Shown here: positions 1 to 8,513 of the stretch, piece after piece
Layout of the letters: the number at the start of each line of letters is the position of its first letter
Position numbering within the stretch: the stretch's first letter is position 1
Source of the DNA: Endobacterium cereale
Lineage (GTDB): Bacteria; Pseudomonadota; Alphaproteobacteria; Rhizobiales; Rhizobiaceae
Length of the DNA: 64,000 bases
NCBI RefSeq assembly: GCF_009617585.1
Contig: NZ_WIXI01000039.1
Location: 142,046 to 206,045 of the forward strand
Direction of reading: 5' to 3'
The notes under the pieces: model-generated
The model's database searches: none
What the model was told of the DNA's origin: nothing
Seen by the model: only the letters and a program-made list of their open reading frames with translations
Program-made: the position numbers and the translations under genes

Positions 1-5
1 TTCGC

Positions 6-938
6 ATGAAGACGAACGTATACGAACGGCGATTACCGATAAGGCTGGCGCCGTGCGCCGATGAGCTTTTGTCGTCGTGGATTGCCCGACATGCGGCATT
101 CTATGCAACTTCTCCCTTGGCCATGCTTCAGCATTGCCTCCCCGATTTGCGATCATTACGAGCCGCCGATCTGAACCTCACAGAAGATCAGGTCGTCCGC
201 ATTGCCCACATATTCTCGATCGAGCCTGATACGGTCCGCGGCATGACGTTCTCAGATATTCCGCAGTCATCACGGCGAATGATCGCAAGCGAACCTCGAC
301 AGTCATGCTCTAGCTGCCGCCGAGCGGCAGACGGAATGCCCGTTATACTTCGAAGCCAGTTCTTTGGCTGGCGGATTACCTGCCCGCTTTGTGGAGGCAC
401 ACTACGGACAACTGGCGGGCGTGACGGCCCCGCTCTCTTCGGCGGCTATCACCATGCAGCGCTGATGGGGGAAGAAATGCTCGACAACGAGGCTGAGCAT
501 GGTATCCAAAACTGGGTATCACCGAGTGAGATTGCCCGTCTCCTGCTGATGCGGCGCGTTCCAACGTCGCTTCCCGCTTACGAACCTTCGGGCTATAGGG
601 TGCTAGGTGTGATCATTCCTGATCTCGACGAAGTTATGCAGACGGAAGTCAGCAAACTTCCGAGCCCAGCAAGCCCGATCTTGCCCATGTGTTTGCGCCC
701 TGCCCTCTTGGCAGGTGTCGCCATTGTCCAGCATGCCGGGCCCGAAATGCTTCGCATGCTGAGTGGCCACATGATGGGTGAGAACAAAGCCCGCTTCGAC
801 AGCGCCATAGAAGATATCCTAGACTGTTCACATCAGTCGCTTGGATCGTCACAGTTGCACTTAATTTGGGGTTCTAGGCCGTTAGAATCTCAAATTAAGT
901 GCCAAATGGGTAAACAACCGCCGCAATCTCACGGTTAA
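6..938 (+). CDS. tniQ: TniQ family transposition protein
   Basis: TniQ proteins help choose the target of Tn7/Tn5053-type transposons. The N-terminus (about residues 10-60) has the family pattern of a short basic start followed by DELLSSWIARHA. Two CxxC pairs near residues 101-128 (CSSC and CPLC) form the expected zinc finger. At 310 aa it is shorter than many TniQ proteins, and its last codons run into the repeats of the transposon end at 855-952, so the 3' end may have been reshaped. The start lies at the window edge, so its ribosome site cannot be judged. The partner transposase genes should lie to the left, outside the window. Confidence 0.8.
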   Translation: MKTNVYERRLPIRLAPCADELLSSWIARHAAFYATSPLAMLQHCLPDLRSLRAADLNLTEDQVVRIAHIFSIEPDTVRGMTFSDIPQSSRRMIASEPRQSCSSCRRAADGMPVILRSQFFGWRITCPLCGGTLRTTGGRDGPALFGGYHHAALMGEEMLDNEAEHGIQNWVSPSEIARLLLMRRVPTSLPAYEPSGYRVLGVIIPDLDEVMQTEVSKLPSPASPILPMCLRPALLAGVAIVQHAGPEMLRMLSGHMMGENKARFDSAIEDILDCSHQSLGSSQLHLIWGSRPLESQIKCQMGKQPPQSHG

Positions 939-952
939 CTGCCAAACGACAG
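855..952. mobile_element. Right end of a TniQ-type transposon
   Basis: The 3' end of tniQ and the bases after it hold related short repeats: ATTAAGTGCCAAATGG (near 892-907) and GTTAACTGCCAAACGA (near 934-949), with an inverted copy GCACTTAATTTG near 857-868. The outermost bases read CGACA, so the end seen from outside starts TGTCGTTTGG. This fits the TGT...ACA termini and repeated transposase-binding sites of Tn7-like elements. The terminal 20 bp are identical to the right end of the ISL3-family element at 50843-50862. The left end is outside the window. Confidence 0.6.
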
Positions 953-1162
953 GGCCTCAAAATACTTTATACGACCGGATATACCCGCAACGCGGTCGTT
1001 CATAACGGCGTTCTTGATAAGGAAACCCATCTGCTCCAGAAGCCTTTCAGTCTGGACCAACTCGCCGAAAAGCTCCGGAAAGTTTTGGACTTCTGATAAC
1101 CCGCCGATGCTCGTTACGATCGTGCTGCTCAACACATTCCGCGCCTTTCCACCCTTCCCCAT
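935..1162 (-). pseudogene. Truncated ORF cut by the transposon end
   Basis: This 75-codon leftward frame starts at an ATG at 1162 and reads into the transposon end, which supplies the last residues (SFGS) and the stop. The truncated ligD gene at 50846 ends in the same way with the same four residues, because both genes enter the same terminal sequence in the same frame. I do not recognise the protein. It has no signal peptide or membrane segment. It may be the 5' part of a longer gene split by insertion, or a chance ORF. Confidence 0.35.
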
Positions 1163-1200
1163 TGATCGGATACGAACCAGTGACCCACTCTCATGTACGA
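1157..1200 (-). repeat. Dispersed tRNA-T-arm-like repeat, copy 1
   Basis: This intergenic stretch carries CGAACC-N4-GACCC, read on the minus strand as GGGTC-N4-GGTTCG. That resembles the 3' part of a tRNA (variable loop plus the 5' half of the T arm). Four similar copies lie at 3857, 17647, 43332 and 63644, all in the same orientation. This is the most divergent copy. No full tRNA cloverleaf can be drawn here. Confidence 0.4.
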
Positions 1201-1312
1201 AAGCCTAAGATTTTAAGTAACTAAAATAAAAAGTGTTGTTAGAAGGAATATGGTTGAGCGTCAGAGACTTTTCTGCGCGAGGGATTTCTTTCGGAATACG
1301 AATGTCTTGCCC

Positions 1313-1726
1313 CTAATCCTTCGGCGAACGAAGTAAGCAGAACTCCTCGCCACGGAAGCGGAGTGCAACATAGCTGCACTGGTTCATATGCTCGATGAGG
1401 CATGCTTGCTCTGGCGCTGACATTTCTATCATCGTGCAGCGCTCGTCCGCACATGCCTGACTGTAAAATTGACCGGTGGGAACATGCGCAACGAATAGTG
1501 CCGTCTCCGGTCCCTTCGGGTCGATTTTTTCATATGCTGCGGTCAACCTCTCGAAAGTTGCACGATCCTGCCCCAGAGGATTGAGGTCGATACCCATTTC
1601 GCCGACCTCGCCGACCACTGTCATGTAACGCGCATGCTCAGACTCGGAACAAACAAGTCGATCAGCCTTTGCAGGAACCGAACACGTGAACACGATGGCA
1701 CTGGCAATAATCGCTATATTCCGCAT
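1313..1726 (-). CDS. Small secreted protein of unknown function
   Basis: I chose the ATG at 1726 because it opens with a good signal peptide (MRNIAIIASAIVFTCSVPAKA, about 21 residues). An upstream in-frame ATG would give a 184-aa protein with an odd hydrophilic leader. The mature part is about 115 aa with six or more cysteines (for example CADERC and CSY), which suggests a disulfide-bonded periplasmic protein. I do not recognise the family. The neighbourhood is full of remnants and gives no clue to its role. Confidence 0.55.
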   Translation of the reverse strand: MRNIAIIASAIVFTCSVPAKADRLVCSESEHARYMTVVGEVGEMGIDLNPLGQDRATFERLTAAYEKIDPKGPETALFVAHVPTGQFYSQACADERCTMIEMSAPEQACLIEHMNQCSYVALRFRGEEFCLLRSPKD

Positions 1727-2157
1727 GACCAATTTCGGGCTATGCTTGTCATCGAGCAAATCCCTAGTGCCCTTCCCTAGTTCTGTCGTCACAAAAAACT
1801 TCATTACAGCTAACCCGTTTTCTGGCTTTTCGAAGACGCAGGGTAAAGCATTTTTCAGCACCCGCAACGTACCGTAGCTTATGTGGTCGGGGCTCCAACT
1901 CCCGGGAACCGAGAGACAATGTTAGCTTCGACATCCGTGCACAAAACTTACTTCGGATATGGGTCTCCTTCGCCATGAATGAAAACACCGGGGATCGCCT
2001 GACCAAAGCGAAATGGATTTAACGTCTTGAAGAGATGTGAACCGGCGGCTGCCCAACGCAATCGGACAAATTCCTGAATTTATTGGTTTTATGTAACATG
2101 GTCGGCTGCTACGGGTATTCCGCCGACCGATGACGAATTCACATAATCCCGAGTTAT
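1727..2157. other. Gene-poor stretch
   Basis: No convincing gene is seen. Short frames here lack recognisable families and overlap each other. The region lies between a small secreted protein and a LysR remnant and is probably decayed DNA. Confidence 0.4.
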
Positions 2158-2364
2158 GTGAATTGCAGGCTTGCACAAATGCTAAGTTCGCTTCTTGCAG
2201 ACCATATTGCAGCAGGACGACTGGGTGCAGTTTTGGATGCCCTCACTGGAGCCAAAATCGAGATTTCCGCTATCTGGCCATCAACCCGGCACCTCTTGCC
2301 GCGCTTTCGGCATGTGGTGAAGACCCTTGCCGACGAGCGTCGGCGCGGAAATCCCGGGACTTAA
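2158..2364 (+). pseudogene. LysR-type regulator, C-terminal remnant
   Basis: The 68-codon frame matches the last part of a LysR substrate-binding domain: a LADHIAAGRL stretch, then SAIWPSTRHLLPRFRHVV and a short tail. This is the standard C-terminal signature of LysR regulators (about 300 aa in full). The N-terminal DNA-binding domain and most of the effector domain are absent, and no matching frame lies upstream. It starts at a GTG with no clear ribosome site, so I treat it as a relic and not a working gene. The ATCCCGGGACTT at its end recurs at 2414-2425. Confidence 0.7.
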
Positions 2365-2627
2365 AGGACTCTATATGAAAAACTGCGCCTGAAAATCCTT
2401 CCGGCACCTGTCGATCCCGGGACTTTTCCCGTCGAGATGGCATGGCATGTCCGATATCGCCATGACCCGGCGCATCGGTGGCTGCGGTCTCTGATCGGTG
2501 AAGTGGCAAAGAACCTGCTCGCCGGACATGGTGATCATCGGGGTAATTGAGCCGGCACTCCCGTGGAGGCCTGACACCATCGGCGCACGGGCCAGGTAGC
2601 GGAGAACGACCTGGCCCGGCCTGCTTC

Positions 2628-3116
2628 TTATCTCTTCGATGACTTCATGAAAGCCACGAGGCGAATGACGTCGCTGGGAACGAGCCGGCCGATCGCCCGG
2701 CTGGAATAGACGGCATTGACGACGCTGCCGTCTGGCGCGAGCACGAAACCGGTGTTTTCGAGAAAGCGGCCGCGTGCCGGGGCGTTGTTCTGATAGGCAC
2801 CGACAGCCGCAACGATTGCTTCAAGATCTGCCGAATGCCCCATCCTGAACGGGATATCGTGCTTTGCAATGAAGTCTTTCGTCTCGTCTTCGTCATCGAC
2901 GGAAAACGCAACGACCTTGATGCCCTCTTCCTGAAGCGCGTCGCTTGCCGCGACAAAAGCCGCCACTTGCTCATTGCAGAAAGGGCACCAATGTCCCCGG
3001 TAGATGAGCACGACGCCGTATGACCCGCCAAGATCGCTCGGAAGATGGATGACGCCGCCACCGACGGCGGGAATTTTGATGTCTGGGAAGGTCTAGTCGT
3101 TCTGAAGGACTGGCAT
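2628..3116 (-). pseudogene. Peroxiredoxin-like (AhpC/TSA) gene with amber codon 8
   Basis: Members reduce peroxides through a redox cysteine, here in the motif RGHWCPFC. The frame from the ATG at 3116 reads seven codons (MPVLQND), then a TAG at 3093-3095, then continues without a break as TFPDIKIPAVGGG to the stop at 2628. The residues after TAG are conserved family sequence, so the stop looks like a point change (for example CAG to TAG) in a gene of about 160 codons. The first in-frame start after the stop, a GTG at 3011, would cut off the first strand of the thioredoxin fold. The gene is divergent from a TetR regulator with two operator-like palindromes between them. Suppression or a sequencing error are alternatives. 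Confidence 0.75.
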
Positions 3117-3133
3117 AGAGATGACTTTCATTA

Positions 3134-3183
3134 TGGACTGCACAGTCTAGTCATGATAGTCACGAATTGGACTGTTCAGTCCA
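3134..3183. promoter_or_regulatory. Twin TetR-type operators
   Basis: Two copies of one palindrome lie between the divergent peroxiredoxin and TetR genes. The copy at 3168-3183, TGGACTGTTCAGTCCA, is a perfect 16-bp palindrome. The copy at 3134-3149, TGGACTGCACAGTCTA, has one arm mismatch. Their centres are 34 bp apart. Placement just before the tetR start suggests autorepression plus control of the neighbour. Confidence 0.75.
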
Positions 3184-3198
3184 TTTTTGGAGATCGTC

Positions 3199-3828
3199 AT
3201 GCGAAAAGACGGAAAATCCGGATTTACGGCCCGGGGAGAGGCGACAAGACTGCGGATTATCGAGGCTGCCGCCGAGATTGTTTATGCTGAAGGTGCTGCG
3301 GGCATGAGCCTGGACGAGGTCATGGATGCCAGCCGCACCAGCAAGTCGCAGCTGTATCATTATTTCTGCGACAAGGATGCGCTCATCCAGGAGGTGATCG
3401 GCCGGCAGACGCGAAGGATCGTGGAAGCCAACGCTCCGCATCTCGACAAACTGGATTCCTTTGACGCGCTGCGCAGCTGGTGCAACATGATCATCGAAGC
3501 GAACCGCACCTTCGGCGCGATCGGCGGGTGTCCGCTCGGATCGCTCGCCAGCGAGCTCTCTGCGCAATCGGAGCAGGCACGGGCCGGCCTGGCCAATGGT
3601 TTTGAGGCATGGCGATCGATCATCGCGGAAGGTCTGGCGCGTATGAAGAACCAAGATAAGCTTATGCCGTCGGCAGATACGCAAGCACTCTCCATGGCTT
3701 TTGTTGCCGCCATCCAGGGAGGGATATTGCTTTCAAAGACCTCGAGAAATTCGCAACCGCTCGAAGTGGCACTAAATATGGCGCTCTCCCACATTGAACG
3801 TTATGTGGTAGCGCCAGCAGAGCGGTGA
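3199..3828 (+). CDS. TetR family transcriptional regulator
   Basis: The protein is 209 aa. The N-terminal helix-turn-helix (about residues 12-60) includes GMSLDEVMDASRTSKSQLYH, followed by the YHYFCDKDAL element typical of TetR repressors. The C-terminal part is the variable ligand domain and has a single GGCPLGSLASE stretch typical of the subfamily that sits beside redox or oxidoreductase genes. The ATG at 3199 has a GGAG ribosome site 6 bp upstream, so I prefer it to an in-frame TTG at 3187. The twin palindromes at 3134-3183 are the likely binding sites. The effector is unknown. Confidence 0.88.
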   Translation: MRKDGKSGFTARGEATRLRIIEAAAEIVYAEGAAGMSLDEVMDASRTSKSQLYHYFCDKDALIQEVIGRQTRRIVEANAPHLDKLDSFDALRSWCNMIIEANRTFGAIGGCPLGSLASELSAQSEQARAGLANGFEAWRSIIAEGLARMKNQDKLMPSADTQALSMAFVAAIQGGILLSKTSRNSQPLEVALNMALSHIERYVVAPAER

Positions 3829-3856
3829 GGCAGAAACCTAACCCCGTTTGCGCGGC

Positions 3857-3900
3857 TTCGCCTTAAGCGGGATCGAACCATCGACCCGTTATTCTAACGA
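3857..3900 (-). repeat. Dispersed tRNA-T-arm-like repeat, copy 2
   Basis: The core GGGATCGAACC-N4-GACCC is preceded by TTCGCCTTAAG. On the minus strand it reads as GGGTC-N4-GGTTCGATCCC, close to a tRNA T arm but without a proper 3' stem half. It lies between the TetR gene and the DUF6428 gene and is one of five related copies. Confidence 0.5.
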
Positions 3901-3977
3901 GTGAAATCTGATAAAAATCAGCAGCTTAATCCGCTGCGGATCGACTAGAAGCTCACGTCATCACTCAACGAGCATAG

Positions 3978-4493
3978 TTACGAGCAGCACCTTGATTCTT
4001 TGGCTGTCGGTGCGCAGCAGGATGACTTTGCCTGCTGCTCCGCCAGCCAGCGATCCCGCGGCTTGCAGCTCGCCGGCCGAGCGGAAAGGGACACTTCAAA
4101 CGTGCCGGCGACGAGCCGCGGCGCGGCCGCGCAATAGAGGGCCATCGGCCGCTCTCCGTCGCTGACCTCGAACGTCAGCTTTGCCGTCGGCTCGAGCTGC
4201 ACATGGTCTGCTACCTTGCAGATGATCGCTGTAAACTTGCCGGCCGGCATGTGCGTCCGACCATCCTCATCGATATCCCAGAGCTGGACGAAGATCTCTG
4301 CCCATGCTTCCGGGTTGGCACCGCAATCGAGCGCCGAAAACTGCCCGGCCTTGACCTCGGTGACGTGATAGCCAGGCCGGACGGGACTGCCCTCATAACT
4401 GAACACCAGCGGGGCATCGGGCGCCACTGCGAGTACATCGAGAAGATGGCCGAGACTGATGTCGGTCGAAACTAACTTGTCGATCGCGTTCAT
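3978..4493 (-). CDS. DUF6428 family protein of the ars locus
   Basis: The protein is 171 aa from the ATG at 4493; a longer frame to 4550 would cross the arsR operator and is rejected. The body carries aromatic-rich strands (VFSYEGSPVRPGYHVTEVK) as in DUF6428 proteins, which are typically found beside arsR in Alphaproteobacteria. The tail is rich in cysteine (SSCCAPTAKESRCCS), suggesting metal or arsenite binding. It is divergent from arsR at 4536 across a 42-bp gap that holds the operator, so it is probably derepressed by arsenite. Its biochemical role is unknown. Confidence 0.75.
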   Translation of the reverse strand: MNAIDKLVSTDISLGHLLDVLAVAPDAPLVFSYEGSPVRPGYHVTEVKAGQFSALDCGANPEAWAEIFVQLWDIDEDGRTHMPAGKFTAIICKVADHVQLEPTAKLTFEVSDGERPMALYCAAAPRLVAGTFEVSLSARPASCKPRDRWLAEQQAKSSCCAPTAKESRCCS

Positions 4494-4517
4494 GTGGGTT
4501 ATCCATCTATCCAATAG

Positions 4518-4533
4518 TTCAAGGATTATTGAA
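4518..4533. promoter_or_regulatory. ArsR operator-like palindrome
   Basis: TTCAAGGATTATTGAA has perfect 5-bp arms (TTCAA/TTGAA) and a 6-bp spacer. It lies 2 bp before the arsR start and between the two divergent genes, so one bound repressor could silence both directions. Confidence 0.65.
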
Positions 4534-4535
4534 GT

Positions 4536-4895
4536 ATGGATGAACGTCAAGCCCTTTCATCATTCGCGGCGCTGTCTCAGGAGACGCGCCTTGCCATCGT
4601 CCGGGCGCTGGTCGTGGCCGGGCCAGAAGGACTGGCCGCCGGCGTGATCGCCGAGCGCATGGGCGTTTCCGCCACGAATGTCTCTTTCCATTTGAAGGAG
4701 CTGGAGCGGTCGGGATTGATCTCCCAGCGAAGGGAATCCCGCTCGATCATCTACAGCGCCAGCTACGAGGCACTCGCCGATCTCGTCAAATTCCTGATGG
4801 AGGACTGCTGCGCCGGTCATCCGGCGATCAGAGAAACCGTCGAGCGTGCCGACGACTGCTGCATCCCTGCGGGCAAGGGTGACGTCGTTGCATAG
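4536..4895 (+). CDS. arsR: ArsR family metalloregulator
   Basis: The protein is 119 aa with a winged helix (about residues 8-85). The recognition helix is in VSATNVSFHLKELERSGLI and the wing in RRESRSIIYSAS. Cysteine pairs follow the DNA-binding domain (EDCC near residue 89 and DDCC near 108). These are placed as in ArsR proteins that bind arsenite at the C-terminal side rather than in the recognition helix. It starts the rightward unit arsR, MFS exporter, chrA, and overlaps the next gene by 8 bp. It should repress its own unit and the divergent DUF6428 gene. Confidence 0.9.
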   Translation: MDERQALSSFAALSQETRLAIVRALVVAGPEGLAAGVIAERMGVSATNVSFHLKELERSGLISQRRESRSIIYSASYEALADLVKFLMEDCCAGHPAIRETVERADDCCIPAGKGDVVA

Positions 4896-6114
4896 TTCGA
4901 AAATCCCGGCCGGGCTCGTCTCGGCTCTCGGCCTGACCCAGATCATCGGTTACGGCACCCTCTACTACAGCTTCAGTATCCTGGCTCCCGGCATGGCGGC
5001 GGATCTCGGCCTATCGCTGGCCGAAGTGTTTGGGGTGTTCTCCGTGTCCCTGTTCATCGGCGGTCTATCCGCCACCTATATCGGCAAGCAGATGGACAGA
5101 ATCGGCGCCGCGACGATCATGACGATCGGCTCGGCCCTTGCTGCAGTGACGCTCGCCCTATGCGCCTGGTCGCCCTCCATCGCGATCTTCGCCATCGCCA
5201 TCATCCTGCTCGAAGTCTCGTCCGGCATGGTCCAGTATCAGGCGGCATTCGCGGCACTGGTCGAGAGCGATCCCCGCACAGCCTCCCGCAGCATTACCTA
5301 TCTGACGCTGATCGGCGGCTTTGCCTCGACGATCTTCTGGCCGATCTCGGCGACGCTCACCGGCTATCTGTCCTGGCGGGAGATCTATCTCGTCTTTGCG
5401 GCGCTGAACCTGTTCCTCTGCATGCCGCTCCACTTCTGGATCCGAAGCCTCGGAAAGAAGGCAGGCGACGCGGCGGCCCGACCGCGCGAGACGGTCATTG
5501 GTGCGATCCCCCCGCATGCTCGGCGCCGCGCGATGGTGATCGTCTCCTTTGCCTTCGCGCTCCTTGGCTTCACGCTCGCTGCCATCCTTGCCCATATGGT
5601 GCCGATGCTTGGCTCGATCGGGCTGGGTGCTGCAGCCGTTGTGATCGGTTCCTTGTTCGGCCCGGCGCAAGTTCTGAGCCGTCTGATCAACATGGTTTTT
5701 GGGAAGAACTTGTCGCCGCCGGGGCTTGCCGTCCTGTCGGCCGTGATGATCGTCTTCGGTGTCCTGATCCTGCTGATGACTGGCAATTGGCTGCCGGGTG
5801 CGGCCGCATTCGCCATCTGCCTCGGGCTCGGTTCCGGGATCAACAGCATCGCGCAGGGCAGCCTGCCACTCTATCTGTTTGGATCGGACGGATATGGTGC
5901 GATCACCGGCAAGATGGCGGCCGCCCGCCTGGCGGTTGGCGCCGGCGCGCCCTTTGTCTTCGCGGCTGCCATGGAGAATATCGGACTAAGCGCCGCATTG
6001 ATTGCGAATGCCAGCCTAGGCGCGGTCAGCATTGTGGCGTTCGTCTCAGTTGCAGTTGCTTCTGGGAAATCGCATGACAAGGGCGCTGTCGCACACTTGT
6101 CATCATCGCAGTAG
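4888..6114 (+). CDS. MFS transporter, ArsK-like efflux candidate
   Basis: This inner-membrane protein of about 408 aa has 12 predicted membrane segments. The N-terminal LGLTQIIGYGTLYYSFSIL and the loop GKQMDRIGAATIM after segment 2 fit the major facilitator family. Its place directly behind arsR, with coding overlap, points to arsenical export. ArsK-type MFS arsenite exporters are known from Agrobacterium in this setting. I chose the TTG at 4888 because an AAGG site lies just before it; GTG starts at 4879 or 4846 are possible. Substrate is inferred from context only. Confidence 0.72.
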   Translation: MHSSKIPAGLVSALGLTQIIGYGTLYYSFSILAPGMAADLGLSLAEVFGVFSVSLFIGGLSATYIGKQMDRIGAATIMTIGSALAAVTLALCAWSPSIAIFAIAIILLEVSSGMVQYQAAFAALVESDPRTASRSITYLTLIGGFASTIFWPISATLTGYLSWREIYLVFAALNLFLCMPLHFWIRSLGKKAGDAAARPRETVIGAIPPHARRRAMVIVSFAFALLGFTLAAILAHMVPMLGSIGLGAAAVVIGSLFGPAQVLSRLINMVFGKNLSPPGLAVLSAVMIVFGVLILLMTGNWLPGAAAFAICLGLGSGINSIAQGSLPLYLFGSDGYGAITGKMAAARLAVGAGAPFVFAAAMENIGLSAALIANASLGAVSIVAFVSVAVASGKSHDKGAVAHLSSSQ

Positions 6115-6151
6115 TAAGCCGCTTTATCGAGGCAGGAGACAGATTTACACG

Positions 6152-7372
6152 ATGGCTACCGTTCTCGACGAGGATAAAGCGGATCGATACTCTCGGCGTT
6201 CCGCATTTGAAGTGTTCGGGGCATTCCTCAAGCTTGGCTTGACTTCGTTCGGCGGTCCGGTCGCCCATCTCGGCTACTTCCGTGATGAACTCGTCCTTCG
6301 TCGCAAATGGATCGACGAGAAGAGATATGCCGACATCGTCGCACTTTGTCAGTTCCTTCCAGGTCCCGCCTCGAGCCAGGTAGGATTCGCAGTCGGATTG
6401 ATGAGCGGTGGCGTTACGGGCGCTCTTGCCGCATGGATCGCCTTCACGCTTCCATCGGCGATGATCCTCGTGGTGTTCGCAATGGCCACGACCGCATTCG
6501 ACGGGCCAACAGGGCAAGCGCTGATACACGGCCTCAAGTTGGTGGCGGTCGCCGTGGTCGCCCAGGCCGTATGGGGAATGGCAAAGTCACTGACACCCGA
6601 TCGACCGAGGGCGGGAATTGCGCTCGCCGCCGTTTTCATCGTTACATTTGCAGGCGTGTTCGGTCAGTTCGCCGCGATCATCTTGGGCGCTCTGGCAGGA
6701 CTTGTGCTCTGTCGAGAAAGCGATCCGAAGCCTTTAAGGGAGATCGTATTCCCCGTGACCAAGGCCGTAGGGATCGTTTGCCTGGTCCTATTCGGATTGC
6801 TTCTCGTGGTGTTGCCGCTGCTGGCGTCTGCGACCGGATCGCATTCACTCGATCTGTTCGATTCTTTCTATCGCTCCGGTTCGCTTGTGTTCGGCGGTGG
6901 CCACGTGGTTTTGCCGCTGTTGCAGGCCGAAGTTGTGGATTCCGGCTGGGTGTCCGAAGGATCCTTCCTGGCTGGCTACGGTGTCGCGCAAGCCGTGCCC
7001 GGTCCCCTTTTTACATTCGCGGCATATCTCGGCGCAGCAGCGGGGCCGACACCAAACGGACTGCTTGGCGCCACAATTGCGCTCGTGGCGATCTTCCTAC
7101 CCGGTTTCCTTCTTCTCGTGGGCGCTCTGCCGTTCTGGGGGATATTGAACAGATTGCCATCGGCCCAGGCTGTCATGCGCGGCGCGAATGCTGCGGTCGT
7201 CGGAGTGCTTGGAGCGGCTCTCTACGATCCCGTTTGGACAAGTGCAGTGTTCACGAGCACTGACTTCACACTCGCACTTGCCGGTTTCCTGCTCTTGGTC
7301 GTTTGGAAAATGCCGCCTTGGATCGTTGTCCTCCTGATGGCTGGTGTAGCGGTGCTGCTTCAGATCCTATGA
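6152..7372 (+). CDS. chrA: Chromate efflux transporter ChrA
   Basis: ChrA exports chromate from the cytoplasm. This 406-aa protein has the long-form two-domain layout. Each CHR half starts with a similar motif: FLKLGLTSFGGPVAHLGYFRDE near residue 27 and the SLVFGGGHVVLPLL stretch near residue 245. Both halves have the PGP signature (FLPGPASSQVG and AVPGPLFTFA). About ten membrane segments are predicted. It follows the MFS gene after 37 bp and probably belongs to the same ArsR-controlled unit. It converges on arsH with only 10 bp between stops. Confidence 0.92.
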   Translation: MATVLDEDKADRYSRRSAFEVFGAFLKLGLTSFGGPVAHLGYFRDELVLRRKWIDEKRYADIVALCQFLPGPASSQVGFAVGLMSGGVTGALAAWIAFTLPSAMILVVFAMATTAFDGPTGQALIHGLKLVAVAVVAQAVWGMAKSLTPDRPRAGIALAAVFIVTFAGVFGQFAAIILGALAGLVLCRESDPKPLREIVFPVTKAVGIVCLVLFGLLLVVLPLLASATGSHSLDLFDSFYRSGSLVFGGGHVVLPLLQAEVVDSGWVSEGSFLAGYGVAQAVPGPLFTFAAYLGAAAGPTPNGLLGATIALVAIFLPGFLLLVGALPFWGILNRLPSAQAVMRGANAAVVGVLGAALYDPVWTSAVFTSTDFTLALAGFLLLVVWKMPPWIVVLLMAGVAVLLQIL

Positions 7373-7382
7373 ACAGATCCGA

Positions 7383-8093
7383 TCAGATCGACTTGAGCGA
7401 AACCCGCTTCTCCAGCTCGGCCGCCTCTTCCTTCCGCTCGCTATAGCGGTTGGTGAGGTAGGAAGAGGCATCGCGGGTCAAGATGGTGAACTTCACCAGT
7501 TCCTCGCAGACGTCGACGACGCGGTCATAGTAGGAAGATGGCTTCATCCTGCCGTCGGTGTCGAATTCCTGAAACGCCTTCGCCACGCTGCTTTGGTTTG
7601 GGATGGTGATCATCCGCATCCAGCGGCCGAGGATGCGCAACTGGTTCACGGCGTTGAAGGACTGGCTGCCGCCGGAAACCTCCATCACCGCCAGCGTCTT
7701 GCCCTGGGTGGGGCGGACGGAGCCGAGCGACAGCGGAATCCAATCGATCTGCGCCTTCATGATGCCTGTCATCGCGCCGTGGCGCTCCGGGCTGATCCAG
7801 ACCTGGCCTTCCGACCATTGCGTGAGGTCGCGCAGCTCCTGAACCTTGGGATGGCTGACGGGTGCCTCGTCCGGGAGCGGCAGCCCGGCTGGATCGAATA
7901 TCCGCACCTCGCATCCAAGGCGTTCGAGCAGCCGACGGACTTCGAAGGCAAGGAGACGGCTATAAGACACTTCCCGGAGCGATCCGTAGAGGATCAGCAT
8001 TCTGGGATTGTGCGTCGAGAATGCCGGCCGCAGCGATTCTGGCGCGATCGGCTGAAGATGGCTGTCATGCAATGCGGGAAATGTCTCAGACAA
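7383..8093 (-). CDS. arsH: Arsenical resistance NADPH-FMN reductase ArsH
   Basis: ArsH is a flavodoxin-like NADPH:FMN reductase that oxidises trivalent organoarsenicals. The 236-aa protein has the FMN-binding loop [14 protein letters not shown] near residue 43, then [20 protein letters not shown] and [18 protein letters not shown], all diagnostic of ArsH. I chose the TTG at 8093 because GGAGG lies 7 bp upstream; the longer open frame to 8213 would run through arsC. It overlaps arsC by 8 bp and is the last gene of the leftward ars operon. Confidence 0.92.
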   Translation of the reverse strand: MSETFPALHDSHLQPIAPESLRPAFSTHNPRMLILYGSLREVSYSRLLAFEVRRLLERLGCEVRIFDPAGLPLPDEAPVSHPKVQELRDLTQWSEGQVWISPERHGAMTGIMKAQIDWIPLSLGSVRPTQGKTLAVMEVSGGSQSFNAVNQLRILGRWMRMITIPNQSSVAKAFQEFDTDGRMKPSSYYDRVVDVCEELVKFTILTRDASSYLTNRYSERKEEAAELEKRVSLKSI

Positions 8094-8511
8094 CGCGCTT
8101 TCCTCCCTGATCGAGGACCTGTTCGCCGTCTTCCTTGGTGAATGGTCCTTTGAAAGCATCAACCGGCAGAATGTCGAGCACGACCTCAGAAGGACGAGCG
8201 AGCCTGGTGCCAAGCGGCGTGACGACGAGTGGTCGGTTGATCAGGATGGGGGTGGCGATCATCGCGTCCAGCAACTGCTCATCCGTCAGGCCCGGATTGT
8301 CGAGGCCGAGTTCCGCATAGGGTGTGCCCTTCTCTCGGATCGCTTCACGGACCGTCAGGCCGGCATCTGCGATCATCGTGGAGAGCTGCTCACGCGATGG
8401 CGGGTTCTGCAGGTATTCCACGACGGTGGGTTCGATCCCGGCGGCGCGGATCAGCGCCAGCGTATTGCGGGACGTGCCGCAGGCGGGATTGTGGTAGATG
8501 GTAGCGTCCAT
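8086..8511 (-). CDS. arsC: Arsenate reductase, glutaredoxin-dependent type
   Basis: The enzyme reduces arsenate to arsenite using glutathione and glutaredoxin. The active-site loop [10 protein letters not shown] places the catalytic cysteine at residue 11. [20 protein letters not shown] carries the conserved arginines of the family. At 141 aa it has the usual length. It lies 2 bp after acr3 and overlaps arsH, so the three are surely cotranscribed. The operon also has an unrelated thioredoxin-type arsenate reductase at 9572, so arsenate reduction is covered twice. Confidence 0.93.
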   Translation of the reverse strand: MDATIYHNPACGTSRNTLALIRAAGIEPTVVEYLQNPPSREQLSTMIADAGLTVREAIREKGTPYAELGLDNPGLTDEQLLDAMIATPILINRPLVVTPLGTRLARPSEVVLDILPVDAFKGPFTKEDGEQVLDQGGKRVV

Positions 8512-8513
8512 GG

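Noticed and set aside
1157..1200. A real tRNA gene at the T-arm-like sequence
   Set aside because: Neither here nor at the other four copies can acceptor, D and anticodon arms be drawn; only a T-arm-like fragment exists.
2371..2580. A gene of 69 codons on the minus strand
   Set aside because: No family pattern and no ribosome site; it overlaps the end of the LysR relic region.
5160..6077. Long open frame of 305 codons inside the MFS gene in another frame
   Set aside because: Its product is Arg/Pro/Cys-rich with no membrane segments or known motif, typical of a GC-rich shadow of the MFS gene.
6307..7263. 318-codon frame overlapping chrA
   Set aside because: Extremely Arg-rich composition and full overlap with the well-supported chrA gene.
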